Below are positions 1-10,828 of a stretch of DNA of 39,500 nt, in pieces (position 1 is the first letter of the stretch; every line of letters starts with the position of its first letter). Origin of the DNA: Glandiceps talaboti (lineage: Eukaryota > Hemichordata > Enteropneusta > Spengelidae). The position numbers were made by a program, and so were the translations under genes. The stretch spans positions 18,673,842 through 18,713,341 of the forward strand of contig NC_135549.1 of NCBI RefSeq assembly GCF_964340395.1, read 5' to 3'. Under the pieces are notes generated by a model, which was not told where the DNA came from, searched no databases, and worked only from the letters and a program-made list of their open reading frames with translations.

Positions 1-1353
1 TTAGCCCAAGTATTAACACAACTTCTAACCTATTTTATAAATGACTGAATTGCATGTATATGAGCTCATCACATTATTTGTACAGCATACTGATTACTTT
101 GATGAGAGGCCATAAAGAACTGTGTTCTATGGTAATATCATAATTAGTTACATGTATGTCTCATTTAGAAAGCATTTAAATTAAGAGTGAATTTTTTAAG
201 TTTTGCTGTTTTGATTCATCAGTTCTTTTAATTTTGAGTGTCTGTCCCCCATTCAACCTTTCAAGCTATTTTTGTAGAGGAACACAGAGATCTGTGGTAT
301 TACTTATGTGTCAGTGTTAGAGTGTTAGAACAGTGAGAGCTAGTGACACGAAGTATTCATTTTTTAGCCATTTTTGTATGTGAAGTAGAGTTTATTTTTG
401 TAAAACTATACATATCTATAAATTATTTAATGATGAGAAATCATTAAAACTTTGATGGACTTGATATGCTTAAATTTCATGCCAGTCTTAAAAGCCATCA
501 TAAATAATTAACTATTCACCAGTCTAATCTATCGCTATCCCCACTTTGGCCTCAAGTATCTGCCCTTATTACTGTTATTTTTTCATTGCATTAAGTTTTT
601 ATTCAATAGTGAAGTGTTTTCACTGATATGTAAAGTCTATCAGAGTCTTTCAGTCATTTTGATATAGTTACCAAACAGAGTAACAGTTATAGTAGATTCT
701 GTTGCAAACTATTGCACTTTTACCTATTACTTTCTGTTACTGGGATTCCAAAACCGTGGCAAAAAATGGTGATGAAGATTTCAATGGGGTTGGGGGTGGC
801 TAGAACATTGTGGATAATTGGTTACTTAAAACTGATGTAGTGTTTTCACTGTCAAATATTATAAAGGTGAGAGTCATATATCTTTGTAGGCTGGATGCCA
901 ACTGTGGTTTCTAACCACAGTATGTGAAGGTATAAAGGAACTAGACTGATATCTTTGAGTCATTCACTTATTAACTTCCATGTTGCTCATCATTATTTGA
1001 TATATTTAACACTTCAAACAGTTTTATGGATTGTCAATTATGTTTTTGCTGAATTTCATTTAATTATCAAAACATAAAACTTTATATACATTGTTTTGTG
1101 TAATACAAAGTTGTATAATCTTATTGTTGCTCATAAGTGTATTCAAAAACTGCCAAAAGGAGATGTATTCAGTCCCAGTTTGTCTTGTACTTGTGGGATA
1201 CTATTTTTTTGTGACGGGTAAAAAGGTAATAGTTGTAGGATTTTGAGTGTAATGACCAAGTACATATATAGGAATTGTCAGAATCTGAGCATGTGAAGTT
1301 AATGCAGAATTTAATATTAATTCATTAAAAATTGGGAACAGAACTATATATTA

Positions 1354-1402
1354 AACAACAACAACAACAACAACAACAGCAACAACAACAACAACAACAA
1401 CG
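1354..1402. repeat. (CAA)n microsatellite
   Basis: About 15 CAA units interrupted by one CAG unit, then cgaaagaaaaag. Confidence 0.95.
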
Positions 1403-2046
1403 AAAGAAAAAGTGCTTTAAAACAATCCTATACATTCAGGAACCTACCTAAACTGTATTGACAAGTAGTAGTACATTGTTTTAGATCACAGGTCACTTTG
1501 CCTCATTGTCACAGCAGTTAGTATACAGTATACATTGTGTAGTGTGTAACTTACTAGCCAGTGTGATGTACATCATCCATGTAACTGTAAGTCTATTGTA
1601 CCTTGACACACAACTGACACAGCAATTTCTTGACACCAAAGTTGGTGTTATTAATAAGCCATTTTTAAAATCATTTTGACCTACAGCTAAAACTGTTATC
1701 TTTCACTTAGAGGACACACTGATACCTACCTGTGTTCACCGGCATGAGGGCCTGGCTTGATTTTAAATAATAGTGAAATGTTTATAATAGGAGCCTGAGT
1801 ACTATGCCAAACCACTGACTATCAACAGACAAAAGACTACACTGTTATGTGACTTACGTGAGGATAGTTTATTAGGTGTTTTCATACAGATCCACGTTTG
1901 AACAAACAGCATTACAAGTATTTCAAAACTATCACAAATCAAAAGTTAAAAAAAAGCACAGTGTGGATTGACCTGAAATCAGGTCAGAGTTCACTGAGCA
2001 TGCTCACTTAGTGTTTTAACTACCACTGTAGTTCTGCACATAAATA

Positions 2047-2087
2047 ATGGCTGCTCAAGTTCCTGATAGGATCAACAAATACAGCAG
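2047..2087 (+). other. Possible CXXC1 first coding segment (weak)
   Basis: An ATG at 2047 opens 13 codons (MAAQVPDRINKYS) that run into an ag/gtaaaa donor in phase 2, the phase needed by the exon at 2910. Direct splicing would lack the first half of the PHD finger, so at least one more exon would be needed. There is no homology support; a chance ORF is equally possible. Confidence 0.2.
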
Positions 2088-2909
2088 GTAAAATTACCAA
2101 GAAATTGAGGAAAAGTTATAAAAACATTTTTCATGATAAGTTAAGGAAAAGAATGATAAAAAAATCTATTTTATTTCAAGAGAAAATTAAACTCCTTCAC
2201 TGTGAAAAAAACAGGAATTTTTGATCATGAACTATGTACACACTCATTGAAGGAGACCAAACAAAAGTCATTTCTCTGGGTATAGTGGTAACAAATTTTC
2301 CTACTTCATAAGTCTTCAGTAAGCATGAATGATTGTATATATAATCATTGTTTTTTTTAGTGTGGTTTTAATGTGTTGGATAGGTAAGAATTGGATTTGG
2401 CATACTGTGCCGTCACATTTTATGTGTAGGTGAAATTTTCATATTTTTTCTCATATTTTACATTACATTTATACGTTACAAATGTTAATGTACACTGGAT
2501 ATAATGATTTGATAACAGTGATATTTATTTTTAGTGTGTAAGGAAATTGATACTGTATAATTTACTTATAGTTTCTTCATAGCAAATTTATTATGTTGTT
2601 CAAATGATATGATTGTCTGTAAAAAAAAGAGTCTGTGATATGTAATATAGTAATTTAGTGTCTGTTCAATTTCCTGTTGTTTGTTAGGTTTCAAAGGAGT
2701 CTGGAAGAAAACATTTGATTGCAATTCCATTTGACATATATATAAAACAAGTCATGTAGCATTGACTACTAGTTCATGTATTTTTATTTTTTTTGTAATT
2801 ACATGTATGTGTACAAATTGTTGAATGTATTTTTTTTTTTACCTTTTACGTAAAAAATATATCGTTGCCAATATATCTATAAATGATCATTTTCTGCTTA
2901 ACAATATAG

Positions 2910-3010
2910 TTACTGTGACAACTGTCATGAATGGTACCATGGCAACTGTGTCAACATCACTCAAGACACGTCTAGGAACATCAAGAGATGGTATTGTCCT
3001 ATATGCAAAG
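2910..3010 (+). CDS. CXXC1: CXXC1 exon: second half of PHD finger
   Basis: Reading from 2911, the exon gives YCDNCHEWYHGNC, then ...RWYCPICK. These are the CDNC-x-EW-x-HG-x-C and W-x-C-x2-C zinc ligands and aromatic-cage tryptophan of a PHD finger that, in CFP1, reads H3K4me3. The acceptor is ...caatatag and the donor is gtaagg. The exon enters with one base of a split codon and leaves in phase 1, matching the next exon. An open frame over the same bases with an ATG at 2825 is out of phase and is not the protein. Confidence 0.92.
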
Positions 3011-6000
3011 GTAAGGTTTAACAACAGTTTTTGGTTTGAAATTTTAGATTTGTCACTGATGTCACAAAAATGTGAAATTGTAAATTGATCAATGTTATCA
3101 AAATGAAAACTGTAGGTAGATCTAATGGTACTTCTCCTTAATCATGTTTCATTGAGAAGTAATTTTTCGTGAGGATACAATTGTCAAACAACTGTGTTTT
3201 CTTTACGAATAGCTGTGGTGGATATTACACATTTGAATTCCTAGCTGTTGAAATCCATGTTCTCCCCAGAATAGATTGTAAGGATGATGGCTAATTTGGA
3301 TCATAATTTGCATATAAGTAACATGGTATTTTGCATAATCAGTAATTTGCATATGAACAGCATATAGTATGTTTGTTGAAACATACTCTGAAAGCTAGTA
3401 AACACTATGTATGCTGATGCTGAGTGATATGTTTGAAATTATTATTTTTTTTGTACAGGGAAAGATCCAAGTCTTCAGATAAAATTCAAAACCAAGAAGA
3501 AGGACAAAGAGAAACATAAAGAGAAACACAAAGAGAAGAAATCGGAATCCAGTGATTGTGATAAATATGTAAGTATTTCCTTTCTGGTATTGAGTCTGTA
3601 CAGTAACTGTGCATGATTCTCTTTGTTAAATTACCGTGTTTGTATTTCTGTTGTGGATATTATTAGCATGCATGTAGCAACCTACACAGGTCTGTCTGAT
3701 ACATCACCGGAATGTATTTCTGTTGTGGATATTAGCAGGCACTGCAACAACCTATACAGGTGTGTCCGTACATCACCTGAATGTATTGAATATTAGTATG
3801 CACAGTAACTTTGTACCATTCTGTCTTGTAAATTATTCATATATGTGTGTCTATCCCGTGGTTAATGATCTGTCTATGTCCGAGTTGCTGGGCTTCTTTC
3901 ACTTAATGTGAATAGTTATTTACAGTAAATATAAATATAGACTTATGTGCCAGTGTTCCATCTGATATTAGTAAGAATGGTTGCTTCAATTTTATTCATA
4001 GAAGTCATCAGTTATATGAAGTTGTTGTGGTGTTTTTGTAACCACTAAAATAACAAACCATTACAGTTTAAGATGTAAACTATTTAATATTTGTATTTAT
4101 TTGAATCTCTAGTCTAGTAAGCAACACCAGAGGTCTACTCGGCGATGTGGGGAATGTGAAGCCTGTGTCAGAACTGAGGATTGTGGTAAATGTGACTTTT
4201 GTCTGGTAAGTACATAATAAACTCAATGTGAAGAAGGAAAATGATCATCTGCAAATGCTGTAAAAATAATAATATTTTTGTCTCTCTGACATGGTTGTGT
4301 GTGCAGTTGTTGCGGTTGAGCAATTATACATGTGATAACATGCTACATACTCTGTCCACTGAAGAAGCTTTGTAAATGAAAATATATAGTTTGTGTTTAA
4401 AGACTTTGCTGTTGCCATCATTTCTACTTCTCTTGTTACAGGATATGCGAAAGTTTGGAGGGCCAAATAAGATACGCCAGAAATGTAGACTTCGGCAGTG
4501 TATATTCAGATCACGGGTAAGTCAATTACTATTTCAATATTCTGGGGATAAACATATCAGAGCTGAAAATAGATCAAGTTAACCACAGGGTAGGAAGAGA
4601 AAAATGTAAAAACTATGATGTATAATTGGACTTTCAGTCACATTAATACAGATGTTGACATGAAGTGAAGTGGGGATACCAGAGAGATATCATTTTATGT
4701 TTCCTTTTTGTGTATCAAAAATTGAGTGAATGAGTGAGTAACAATGTCTCTCTCTTCATACCTGCTTGTCATACTCATAGTATCATCTATCCCATAGTTT
4801 CATGTAAATTGCTTCATGTTAAAAATAGTTAGTCTGTAGTAAGACAGTAAGACCTTGAATCGACACCAAATAAAGCCATCGTTGTAAACCACACTCTCTT
4901 TTACGGTACCGTCCAAGACACACTGTCAAGTCGGAGTGTCGTGGAAGAAATAACCGCTCTGGTTAGTTGCGAGAATGAAAAAAGCTGACAGGCAATGAGT
5001 ACCTCTGTCTGGGTGTAGGTACAATGTGTAGCACCCTCAGTGGCAACTCTTGGAAAGGGTGTAAACACTGTAATCAGAATTTCTTCATAAGTTTTGAACA
5101 CATCATGTGACATGGAATATCAACTATGGATAATCACATATTGAGTAAACATCCATTCCAATTCTTTTTTTCTCTCGTACAGAAACTTCTTCGTAGAGAC
5201 AAAACTCGGCGAGATGAAGACTCAGCATCATCTGACCTGAGGTCAGGTGTTTTAGACTCTGAAGATACACTTCACTTTGCTTCCACTGAATCTCAGGTAT
5301 GTCAGGTACATGGTAAACCTCAATGGCACCGGGTCCAAAATTCCCACTCATGACAATTTTACATTCAAACAAGTCTCTTGACAATTATGTCATCGACTAT
5401 AACATCCCTAACCCTTATAAAACTTGCCCCTTTCATTTTGTTTGGGGTCATAAATGTAACATGCCAGGGTACAGCTGATACCTAAGTGTTCTTCTGTCTT
5501 AACATGATGGGTACTCTAACATCCCTAATGTCACCTATGTCCTTCATGTTGTTTGGTTTACAAAAACTAGCTAGGATACATAACATATATATATATATAT
5601 CAATATTTGGCCCAGTGTTTTATGGTCTTGCCAGATATGCTTAATCCTATTATTACAGGATGCTTGTTTATTTGTACTATTTATCTCAAAGATAAATTTC
5701 ATTTCACTCTTTCGTATCAGGATGGGTCAGAAATCCGGCGTGAAGAGAGGAGAAAAGAGAGACGAGAAAAGAAGTCAGTCAAACTCAAGCATGCAAGTAG
5801 TAAACAGAAGAAGGTAAATATTTGCTTATTTTGTCTTATGGGGTGAACGTTGTTTAGTTGGCAATTTATTGATTACACGTATATGGGGTACCTGTGTCAG
5901 ATGATTATTAGTTCATAAAGTGAGATTCATTACAATGAAAGCTGTGATTACTGTTAGCCAACAGATTCAATCTTGTCTAGACTGTAAGATACGTTGTGAC

Positions 6001-7659
6001 GTTTCGCCCTCACCGGCCTCCTCACTTCGGGGTTGGCCGATGTGTGAGGGCGTCCTGTCACGGCGTACCTTACAGACTGAATCATGTCAAGCCTCTGCCA
6101 TTGAGGGCTCTTTTCTCATCCCTTTTCACTGATGAATTTGACAGTTGAGTGTCTGCTTTCCTGAGATGTTCCATTCCAAGATACAGTTGAAATATTTTGA
6201 AATTGATTGAGTTCCCAGTCACTCACTCACAGTCAGAATGGCAGAATGCATATGCTGCTATGCATAAATATTTGGAAACAGTGCTCTTGTCTCTGCTCAG
6301 CTGGGTTGTATACTGTGTAATCCATAAATCTGCTTATGATAATTGAATGTAATTCATCAACATTCATACCTTTATACTTTACACACAGCCCAAAGTAAAA
6401 CACAGTACATCGGTGAAGAAGAAGAGAAAATACAGTGAGATAGATCCTGATAAGACCAAGAAGGATGAAGCAGAGAAACCACGTCAGTGTTATGGTCCTG
6501 GTTGTATTTACGCTGCAAGGCCAAATAGCAAGTATTGCTCAGATGACTGTGGTATGAAACTAGCTACAAAGTAAGTGTGACAAACACTTTTGAATAGTGT
6601 TAATCAGAATGTTTATATTTCTCTTAGATAATGTTTGACTTTAACACATAGTAGTGTCCAATGGTCGATTTTCCTGTTCCAAGATGCATTGCGTGAGAAT
6701 ACCGAATACATGGGTGCTGTGCAGGGAGATGCGTGATGCATTTTGGAACAGGTCTATTTCGTTATCGCTTTTGCAAGATATCATCAAATTATGAACTGAG
6801 ACTAGTATTTGCGAAAGTTAGTCAGAACGTTGTCACATGCATGATATATTAGAAGACATAAGAAATATAGAATGGACAGATTAATCTCTATATCTTGTAA
6901 AAAAATGACCAAAACAACTTTTACCGTGCCAAGTAATTGATTGTTTTTTTTTGGGGGGGGGGACAGTCGTATCTATCAGATACTTCCACAGCGAATCCAG
7001 GAGTGGCAACAGAGTCCGTGTGTGGCTGAAGAACAGAATAAGAAGATGTTAGAGAAGATTAGAAGAGAACAGAAGGAGGCTTATGCCAAAATAGCAGAGT
7101 TAGACAGAAGGATAGAACAACTACATGGTATCATAGAGAAAGGCAAATCACTGACTGTACTGTCAGATCAAGAGGTAAGGAATTAGTCAATTCATGGATA
7201 GGGAGAGTTTACTTCAGTAGAACAGGGCAGATCATTAATCAATGCAGTAAGAGTGCTTATGAGAACATACACTCTTTGCATCAACTTTGTTTATTTTGAA
7301 AATGCCATCTATCAAGTATCACTAAATTTCACATGGACATTGCATGACTGTAACAGTTTCTAGCTGTACATCAAAGTTAATAACATTGTTATGCTATCAG
7401 TTGTCATCAGTATTAGTAATAACTCTGGAGAGAATTATAGAGTTGAAAGGATGTCCTGGAGTGAAATAGTGTGTTTGGTGTGACATTCTCAAACACCAAA
7501 AAGTATCAAGTGATGATAATCATCATCTCAAGCATAGTGTATGTGTCTTGTATGTAGTGTCACTGTTTCTATGTATGTATGTATGTATGTATGTATGTAT
7601 GTATGTATGTATGTATGTATGTATGTATGTATGTATGTATGTATGTATGTATGTATGTA

Positions 7660-7703
<44 letters not shown>

Positions 7704-7707
7704 TGTG

Positions 7708-7742
<35 letters not shown>

Positions 7743-10153
7743 GTGTGTGTGTGTGCACGCGCATGCGTGCGTGTGTGTGTGTGTGTGTGTGTGTACGTAC
7801 ATGAGAGAATTTTTAACAACATATATGTCATGTATTTAATGAGTAATTTGAATATGGTACTTTGTTATTTCAGAACACAGATGGTGAAGGTGAAGAGTCA
7901 GATCTCAGTATACACTGTGTTAGTTGTGGTCATCCAGTCAATCCTAGAACAGCTCTCAAACACATGGAGAAATGTTTTAGTAGGGTAAGTAATACACTGT
8001 GTTTATTGGATTTGTCATGGATGCAATAATTAGACATGCATATTGTCATAGTAACTGTAGTAAATGTCATCATAGCTACTTACTTCATGTGTATCACCGT
8101 GTCATTTTACCCAGAATGACAGTTATGATTCTAATCACTCTCTCTATTTTCTTTCCTTTCAGTATGAGAGCCAAACATCTTTTGGATCAGCCTTTGTCAC
8201 TAAAATAGTAGGGTAAGTAAAACAAATTTTTCTTTGAATCTGATTTGGAATTTACCTAGTGCCTTGTACATAGCAGAATTTTATGATGGTCTCGTTACAA
8301 TTTGTAATGTTACCATGGAGAAATAATAGCTTAGAGGTATCCACTTGTCTAGTTGGAGAAAGGAAACAGAATCAGAAAAAGGCCATTTGAGCTATAAGCT
8401 TAATAACAGTGGGGAAAATTTCAAAATGAAAATCAAATGAAATATACAGGAAAATGTACTTTAACAAACTTTATATGAATATCTCTGACATGTACATTAG
8501 ATACTTTTGAAATCATAACAGAGTACTCAGTCTATTATTCTTATCTTTCTTTGACAGGGAGTCCATGTTTTGTGATTATTACAATGCACAACAAAATACG
8601 TACTGCAAGAGACTGAAAGTTCTGTGTCCAGAGCATACAAAGGAAGCCAAGGTATGTCAGTACATTGTCATGTATATAGTACATGTATAGCAGTATTAAA
8701 TCCTGTGTAGTCAGCTAGCAGTATCAATATTTCTCTGTATTTCTAGTTCAGATAGGATGAAATTTGTATTTAAAAATATTATAAACAGTCCTGACTTAGA
8801 ACACACAACTGGAATGTCTCCAGAAACTATCCTGAACATAGGTCTGGTAACTATAGTTACTGTGGAACGGTAAATAGGAAATGAATGTGGTGTTTCTATC
8901 TGTCTACTACAGACCTTGATCATGCAATGATTTAATTATTTAGCATTAATGTCTCAGAAACTGTAATAGACAGATTGAAACGTCACATTCATTTCCAATT
9001 TACCATTATTCCAAAGTAATTATTTTATTATCCAATTGATTCTTTGGAACCATGAGCAGTATATTCTCCATTATTCTGAACACATTTCTGACCTGCCAAC
9101 TTTGAAACCATTCTACATTCCACCTAACTTTTATGTACCACTACCATCACCTGTTATGATTTCTGACTGTCCATGATGTACATTTTGTGAATTAAGTAAA
9201 GACCTTGTGTTATTGATGTATTTCATTCAATGCTAGGTATCAGCTAGTGAGGTGTGTGGTTGTCCACTTGTCATCAGTGTCTTTGAGGAATCAGGAGAAC
9301 TATGCAGAGTGGCTAAAAAGAAATGTAACAAACATCACTGCTGGGAGAAGCTGAGACGGGCTGAAATTGACCTTGAGAGAGTCAGAGAGGTAAGGAATTG
9401 CCTTGAACTTGAGATTAAGATTTATGTATGTGAAGTCATGACTAAAATTAAAAAGTGTCTTGTGTACACTTTTCTAATAAAGTTCTTAAAAAGGTTGTAG
9501 CATGTAAATGATAGAAGTTCATTATCTTTCTGTAAATCTTGCATGATTTATCAGTGATTGTTAAATATTTATTATTTGGTGTCAGCGAAATTGATATATT
9601 TGTGTTTATATCTATCTATTTTATGCGATAAAATTGGTCACATGTTTGAAAAAGCATGTGTACATATAAAGCTAAAATACTGGATATATTTTGTGCCTTT
9701 GATATTGATGTGAATGGAATTCATTATTTTACCATCACGTTACACCACTGAATAGGAAAACGTTACAACATACTGAAGACTCATTCTATATTGACTTGTT
9801 GAGTTACAAGCTAATTTGTGTGTGTGTGTGTGTGTGTGTGTTTGATACATAGTCTTTTATGGGATTGCTTTCATGATGTACAGAGAATCTTAATTTGAAA
9901 TCTACTTGCTCATAAATTCAGAACATGTTATTATAATGAGACTTTGGTATTAAAATTTTTGACTCTCAAAATATGGTCATACTCTGCTTTTCCTCTTTGT
10001 TGTTAGTGGCTGAAAGTGGACGAGTTATTTGAACAAGAACGCAACGTCAGAATTGCAATGACAAACAGAGCTGGAGTGCTTGGACTTATGTTACACCAAA
10101 CAGTATGCCATGATCCTCTGCATCCCGTTATTACTCCAAGTAACATTAAATAG
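2910..10153 (+). CDS. CXXC1: CXXC finger protein 1 (CFP1), 13 exons, 5'-partial
   Basis: Subunit of the nuclear SETD1/COMPASS complex that targets H3K4 methylation to unmethylated CpG islands. Seen here: exons 2910-3010, 3459-3568, 4113-4205, 4442-4516, 5183-5296, 5721-5813, 6389-6570, 6967-7174, 7874-7984, 8163-8212, 8558-8651, 9237-9389 and 10007-10153, all with GT-AG junctions and continuous phase, giving about 509 residues plus stop. In order they encode the C-terminal half of a PHD finger, a lysine-rich stretch, a CXXC zinc finger (CGECEAC...KFGGPNKIRQKC), a basic/acidic linker, the CYGPGC and SKYCSDDCGMKLA motif, a coiled coil and the cysteine-rich C-terminal SETD1-binding region ending ...LMLHQTVCHDPL. 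Vertebrate CFP1 is about 656 residues; the shortfall is the missing N-terminus and a shorter linker. The identity rests on motif order and strong similarity to CFP1 recalled from knowledge, and I am very sure of it. The first PHD zinc-ligand exon was not found. Confidence 0.96.
3459..3568 (+). CDS. CXXC1: CXXC1 exon: lysine-rich post-PHD segment
   Basis: Encodes GKDPSLQIKFKTKKK followed by repeated KEKHKE and an SESSD stretch, then donor gtaagt. The KDPxL start matches the residues just after the PHD finger in CFP1. The acceptor is tttttttgtacag. The segment is highly charged and probably disordered or a nuclear localisation region. Confidence 0.9.
3641..3812 (+). repeat. ~70-bp tandem duplication in CXXC1 intron
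   Basis: Unit 1 (3641-3712) and unit 2 (3713-3781) both begin tgtatttctgttgtggatat and share acatcacc-gaa at their ends. A third, partial unit starts at 3782 (tgtattgaatattagtatgc). Confidence 0.85.
4113..4205 (+). CDS. CXXC1: CXXC1 exon: first half of CXXC zinc finger
   Basis: Encodes SSKQHQRSTRRCGECEACVR then TEDCGKCDFCL, with the first two CxxCxxC clusters of the CpG-binding CXXC finger. In-phase junctions (phase 0) with acceptor tctctag and donor gtaagt. The intron splits the finger between FCL and DMRKFGG. Confidence 0.95.
4442..4516 (+). CDS. CXXC1: CXXC1 exon: second half of CXXC zinc finger
   Basis: Encodes DMRKFGGPNKIRQKCRLRQC followed by IFRSR. KFGG and the basic loop that contacts unmethylated CpG are intact, and the last two zinc cysteines are present. 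Acceptor tcttgttacag, donor gtaagt, 75 nt, phase 0 at both ends. Confidence 0.95.
5183..5296 (+). CDS. CXXC1: CXXC1 exon: mixed-charge linker
   Basis: Encodes KLLRRDKTRRDEDSASSDLR, then an acidic SGVLDSEDTLHFASTESQ. It corresponds in position to the acidic domain after the CXXC finger of CFP1 but is shorter. The acceptor tctctcgtacag is strong, the donor is gtatgt and the phase is 0. The assignment rests on phase and position more than on sequence. Confidence 0.8.
5398..5565 (+). repeat. Diverged ~118-bp tandem duplication in CXXC1 intron
   Basis: The block starting taacatccctaa at about 5400 and ending cattttgtttgg recurs at about 5517 (ctaacatccctaa ... catgttgtttgg). Similarity is partial. 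Confidence 0.5.
5721..5813 (+). CDS. CXXC1: CXXC1 exon: basic linker
   Basis: Encodes DGSEIRREERRKERREKKSV followed by KLKHASSKQKK. It is very rich in Arg, Lys and Glu, matching the basic domain (KHVKRREKK type) of CFP1. Acceptor ctttcgtatcag, donor gtaaat, phase 0 at both ends. Confidence 0.85.
5964..6090. mobile_element. Short foldback (MITE-like) element, copy 1
   Basis: GC-rich inverted repeat in a CXXC1 intron. The left arm gattcaatcttgtctagact...gtaagatacg...cgccctcac pairs with a right arm containing gagggcg...cgtaccttacagactgaatc. The central loop is ctcacttcgggg. The termini resemble those of the element at 20610-20735. Confidence 0.6.
6389..6570 (+). CDS. CXXC1: CXXC1 exon: CYGPGC/SKYCSDDCGMKLA motif
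   Basis: A basic start (PKVKHSTSVKKKRKYSEIDP) leads to QCYGPGCIYAARPNSKYCSD and then DCGMKLAT. This cysteine motif is nearly identical to the CFP1 family. Acceptor ttacacacag, donor gtaagt. The exon ends in phase 2, and the split codon (Asn) is completed by the next exon. Confidence 0.95.
6673..6752. repeat. Inverted repeat (hairpin) in CXXC1 intron
   Basis: The left arm cctgttccaagatgcattgc and the right arm, whose complement reads cctgttccaaaatgcatcac, are separated by about 40 nt. Probably a short non-autonomous foldback element. Confidence 0.65.
6967..7174 (+). CDS. CXXC1: CXXC1 exon: RIYQILPQRIQEWQQSPC coiled coil
   Basis: Encodes RIYQILPQRIQEWQQSPCVA followed by a long helical stretch (KMLEKIRREQ...ELDRRIEQLHGIIEKGK), matching the conserved block and coiled coil of CFP1. 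The acceptor is unusual: a T run, then ten G bases, then acag. Donor gtaagg, leaving in phase 0. Confidence 0.95.
7571..7796. repeat. Compound (GTAT)n-(GT)n-(TGTC)n-(GT)n microsatellite
   Basis: Over 220 bp in a CXXC1 intron: about 23 GTAT units to roughly 7664, a GT run, TGTC units at about 7709-7740, then GT with CG-containing interruptions. Long open frames here on both strands are artefacts of the repeat. Confidence 0.97.
7874..7984 (+). CDS. CXXC1: CXXC1 exon: CVSCGHPVNPRTALKHMEKC
   Basis: Starts NTDGEGEESDLSIH and continues CVSCGHPVNPRTALKHMEKC FSR, one of the most conserved parts of the C-terminal zinc-binding region that contacts SETD1. Acceptor gttatttcag, donor gtaagt, phase 0. Confidence 0.95.
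8163..8212 (+). CDS. CXXC1: CXXC1 exon: YESQTSFGSAF
   Basis: A 50-nt exon encoding YESQTSFGSAFVTKIV plus two bases of a Gly codon. YESQTSFGS is identical to vertebrate CFP1 as I recall it. Acceptor ctttcctttcag, donor gtaagt, phase 2. Confidence 0.94.
8558..8651 (+). CDS. CXXC1: CXXC1 exon: FCDYYNAQQNTYCKRLKVLC
   Basis: Completes the split Gly codon, then encodes ESM-FCDYYNAQQNTYCKRLKVLC-PEHTKEAK. The cysteine spacing and KRLxVLCPEH match CFP1. Acceptor tctttgacag, donor gtatgt, phase 0 exit. Confidence 0.95.
9237..9389 (+). CDS. CXXC1: CXXC1 exon: EVCGCPLV ... CWEKLRRAEIDLERVR
   Basis: Encodes VSASEVCGCPLVISVFEESG, then the conserved cysteine cluster (CRVAKKKCNKHHCW) and EKLRRAEIDLERVRE. 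Acceptor aatgctag, donor gtaagg, 153 nt in phase 0. Confidence 0.96.
9817..9841. repeat. (GT)n microsatellite
   Basis: About 12 GT units in the last CXXC1 intron. Confidence 0.9.
10007..10153 (+). CDS. CXXC1: CXXC1 terminal coding exon with stop
   Basis: Encodes WLKVDELFEQERNVRIAMTN, then RAGVLGLMLHQTVCHDPL and a short divergent tail, ending with TAG at 10151-10153. FEQERNVRxAMTNRAG is diagnostic of the CFP1 C-terminus. Acceptor ctctttgttgttag. Confidence 0.97.
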   Translation, partial: WLKVDELFEQERNVRIAMTNRAGVLGLMLHQTVCHDPLHPVITPSNIK

Positions 10154-10410
10154 GGAACAATCTTGCACACAGATCTACATGAAGTAAAAAAAGAGGCATG
10201 TGACAGTTCATTTCAAGTCAACCTGACAAGTCACTGACTGTTGTATCTACTAAGTCCTTGTATTTTTATACGTACAAGGTGTTTCCTTTTCAAGAATTAT
10301 GTTTTAAATCTTGGCTCATCTTTGTTCAACGTTTAAATTGAGTAATGTTTCTACAGAATTTTTGAGCTGTATTTTTTTGCCAGAATAAAGTTCTTTTGTT
10401 CTTTTGATGA
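10154..10410 (+). other. CXXC1: CXXC1 3' UTR, probable
   Basis: Non-coding stretch directly after the CXXC1 stop, AT-rich, reaching a canonical AATAAA at 10384-10389. Cleavage would be expected 10-30 nt beyond it. The boundary is inferred. Confidence 0.5.
10384..10389 (+). terminator. Candidate CXXC1 polyadenylation signal
   Basis: AATAAA about 230 nt after the CXXC1 stop codon, followed by a T/TG-rich stretch that could serve as the downstream element. It is the first canonical hexamer after the stop on this strand that I saw. Confidence 0.5.
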
Positions 10411-10828
10411 AATACTGAATGTTTTTCTGATATGGGCATGCATGTTGTAAAATTGTAAAGCATGGAAATGATATGAAGTAGTGAGGACATGTTTTCCCTA
10501 AAATTTTGAAATATGTGACAATTGACAAATCTTTCATGTTTATTCATGTATTGCCAATAATGCACCAAAATCATTCTTCTTATAGTAGTTCCAAACTCAC
10601 AGTGTAAATATTTTACCTAGTATATTTCAGCTGAATCACTATTGTCGTCCATCCACAAACTAACATCTATGTGATGGAAACCAAGGCAAGTGTAATTTTT
10701 CTGATCTCTATTTCTGTATGCTATGCTTAGGGGACCCAGAAATAATTTACTCCAATTCTGCATTGTGCAACCTCTATAATAGAGCGACAAAACATGGGGA
10801 AATCTGGCTTAGCCAGATTGTGGAGTTA

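Larger units (their letters stand above)
1..2909. other. Non-coding, probably CXXC1 5' intron or upstream region
   Basis: AT-rich sequence without a supportable coding exon. It holds a CAA microsatellite at 1354-1402 and two exon-like segments (2047-2087 and 2361-2383, listed separately). I searched by eye on the + strand for a CxC...C PHD first-half exon and did not find one. Confidence 0.5.

Noticed and set aside
2825-3088. 87-codon open frame starting with ATG
   Set aside because: Wrong frame over the PHD exon; the frame at 2911 gives the zinc ligands and a splice donor.
4901-5113. 70-codon - strand open frame in a slightly GC-richer CXXC1 intron segment
   Set aside because: No recognisable domain or splice context; perhaps old repeat sequence, but I found no second copy.
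7523-7988. Several long open frames rich in VCVC, THTH and YIHT on both strands
   Set aside because: They are translations of the GTAT/GT/TGTC microsatellite; the true CXXC1 exon starts at 7874 in a different frame.
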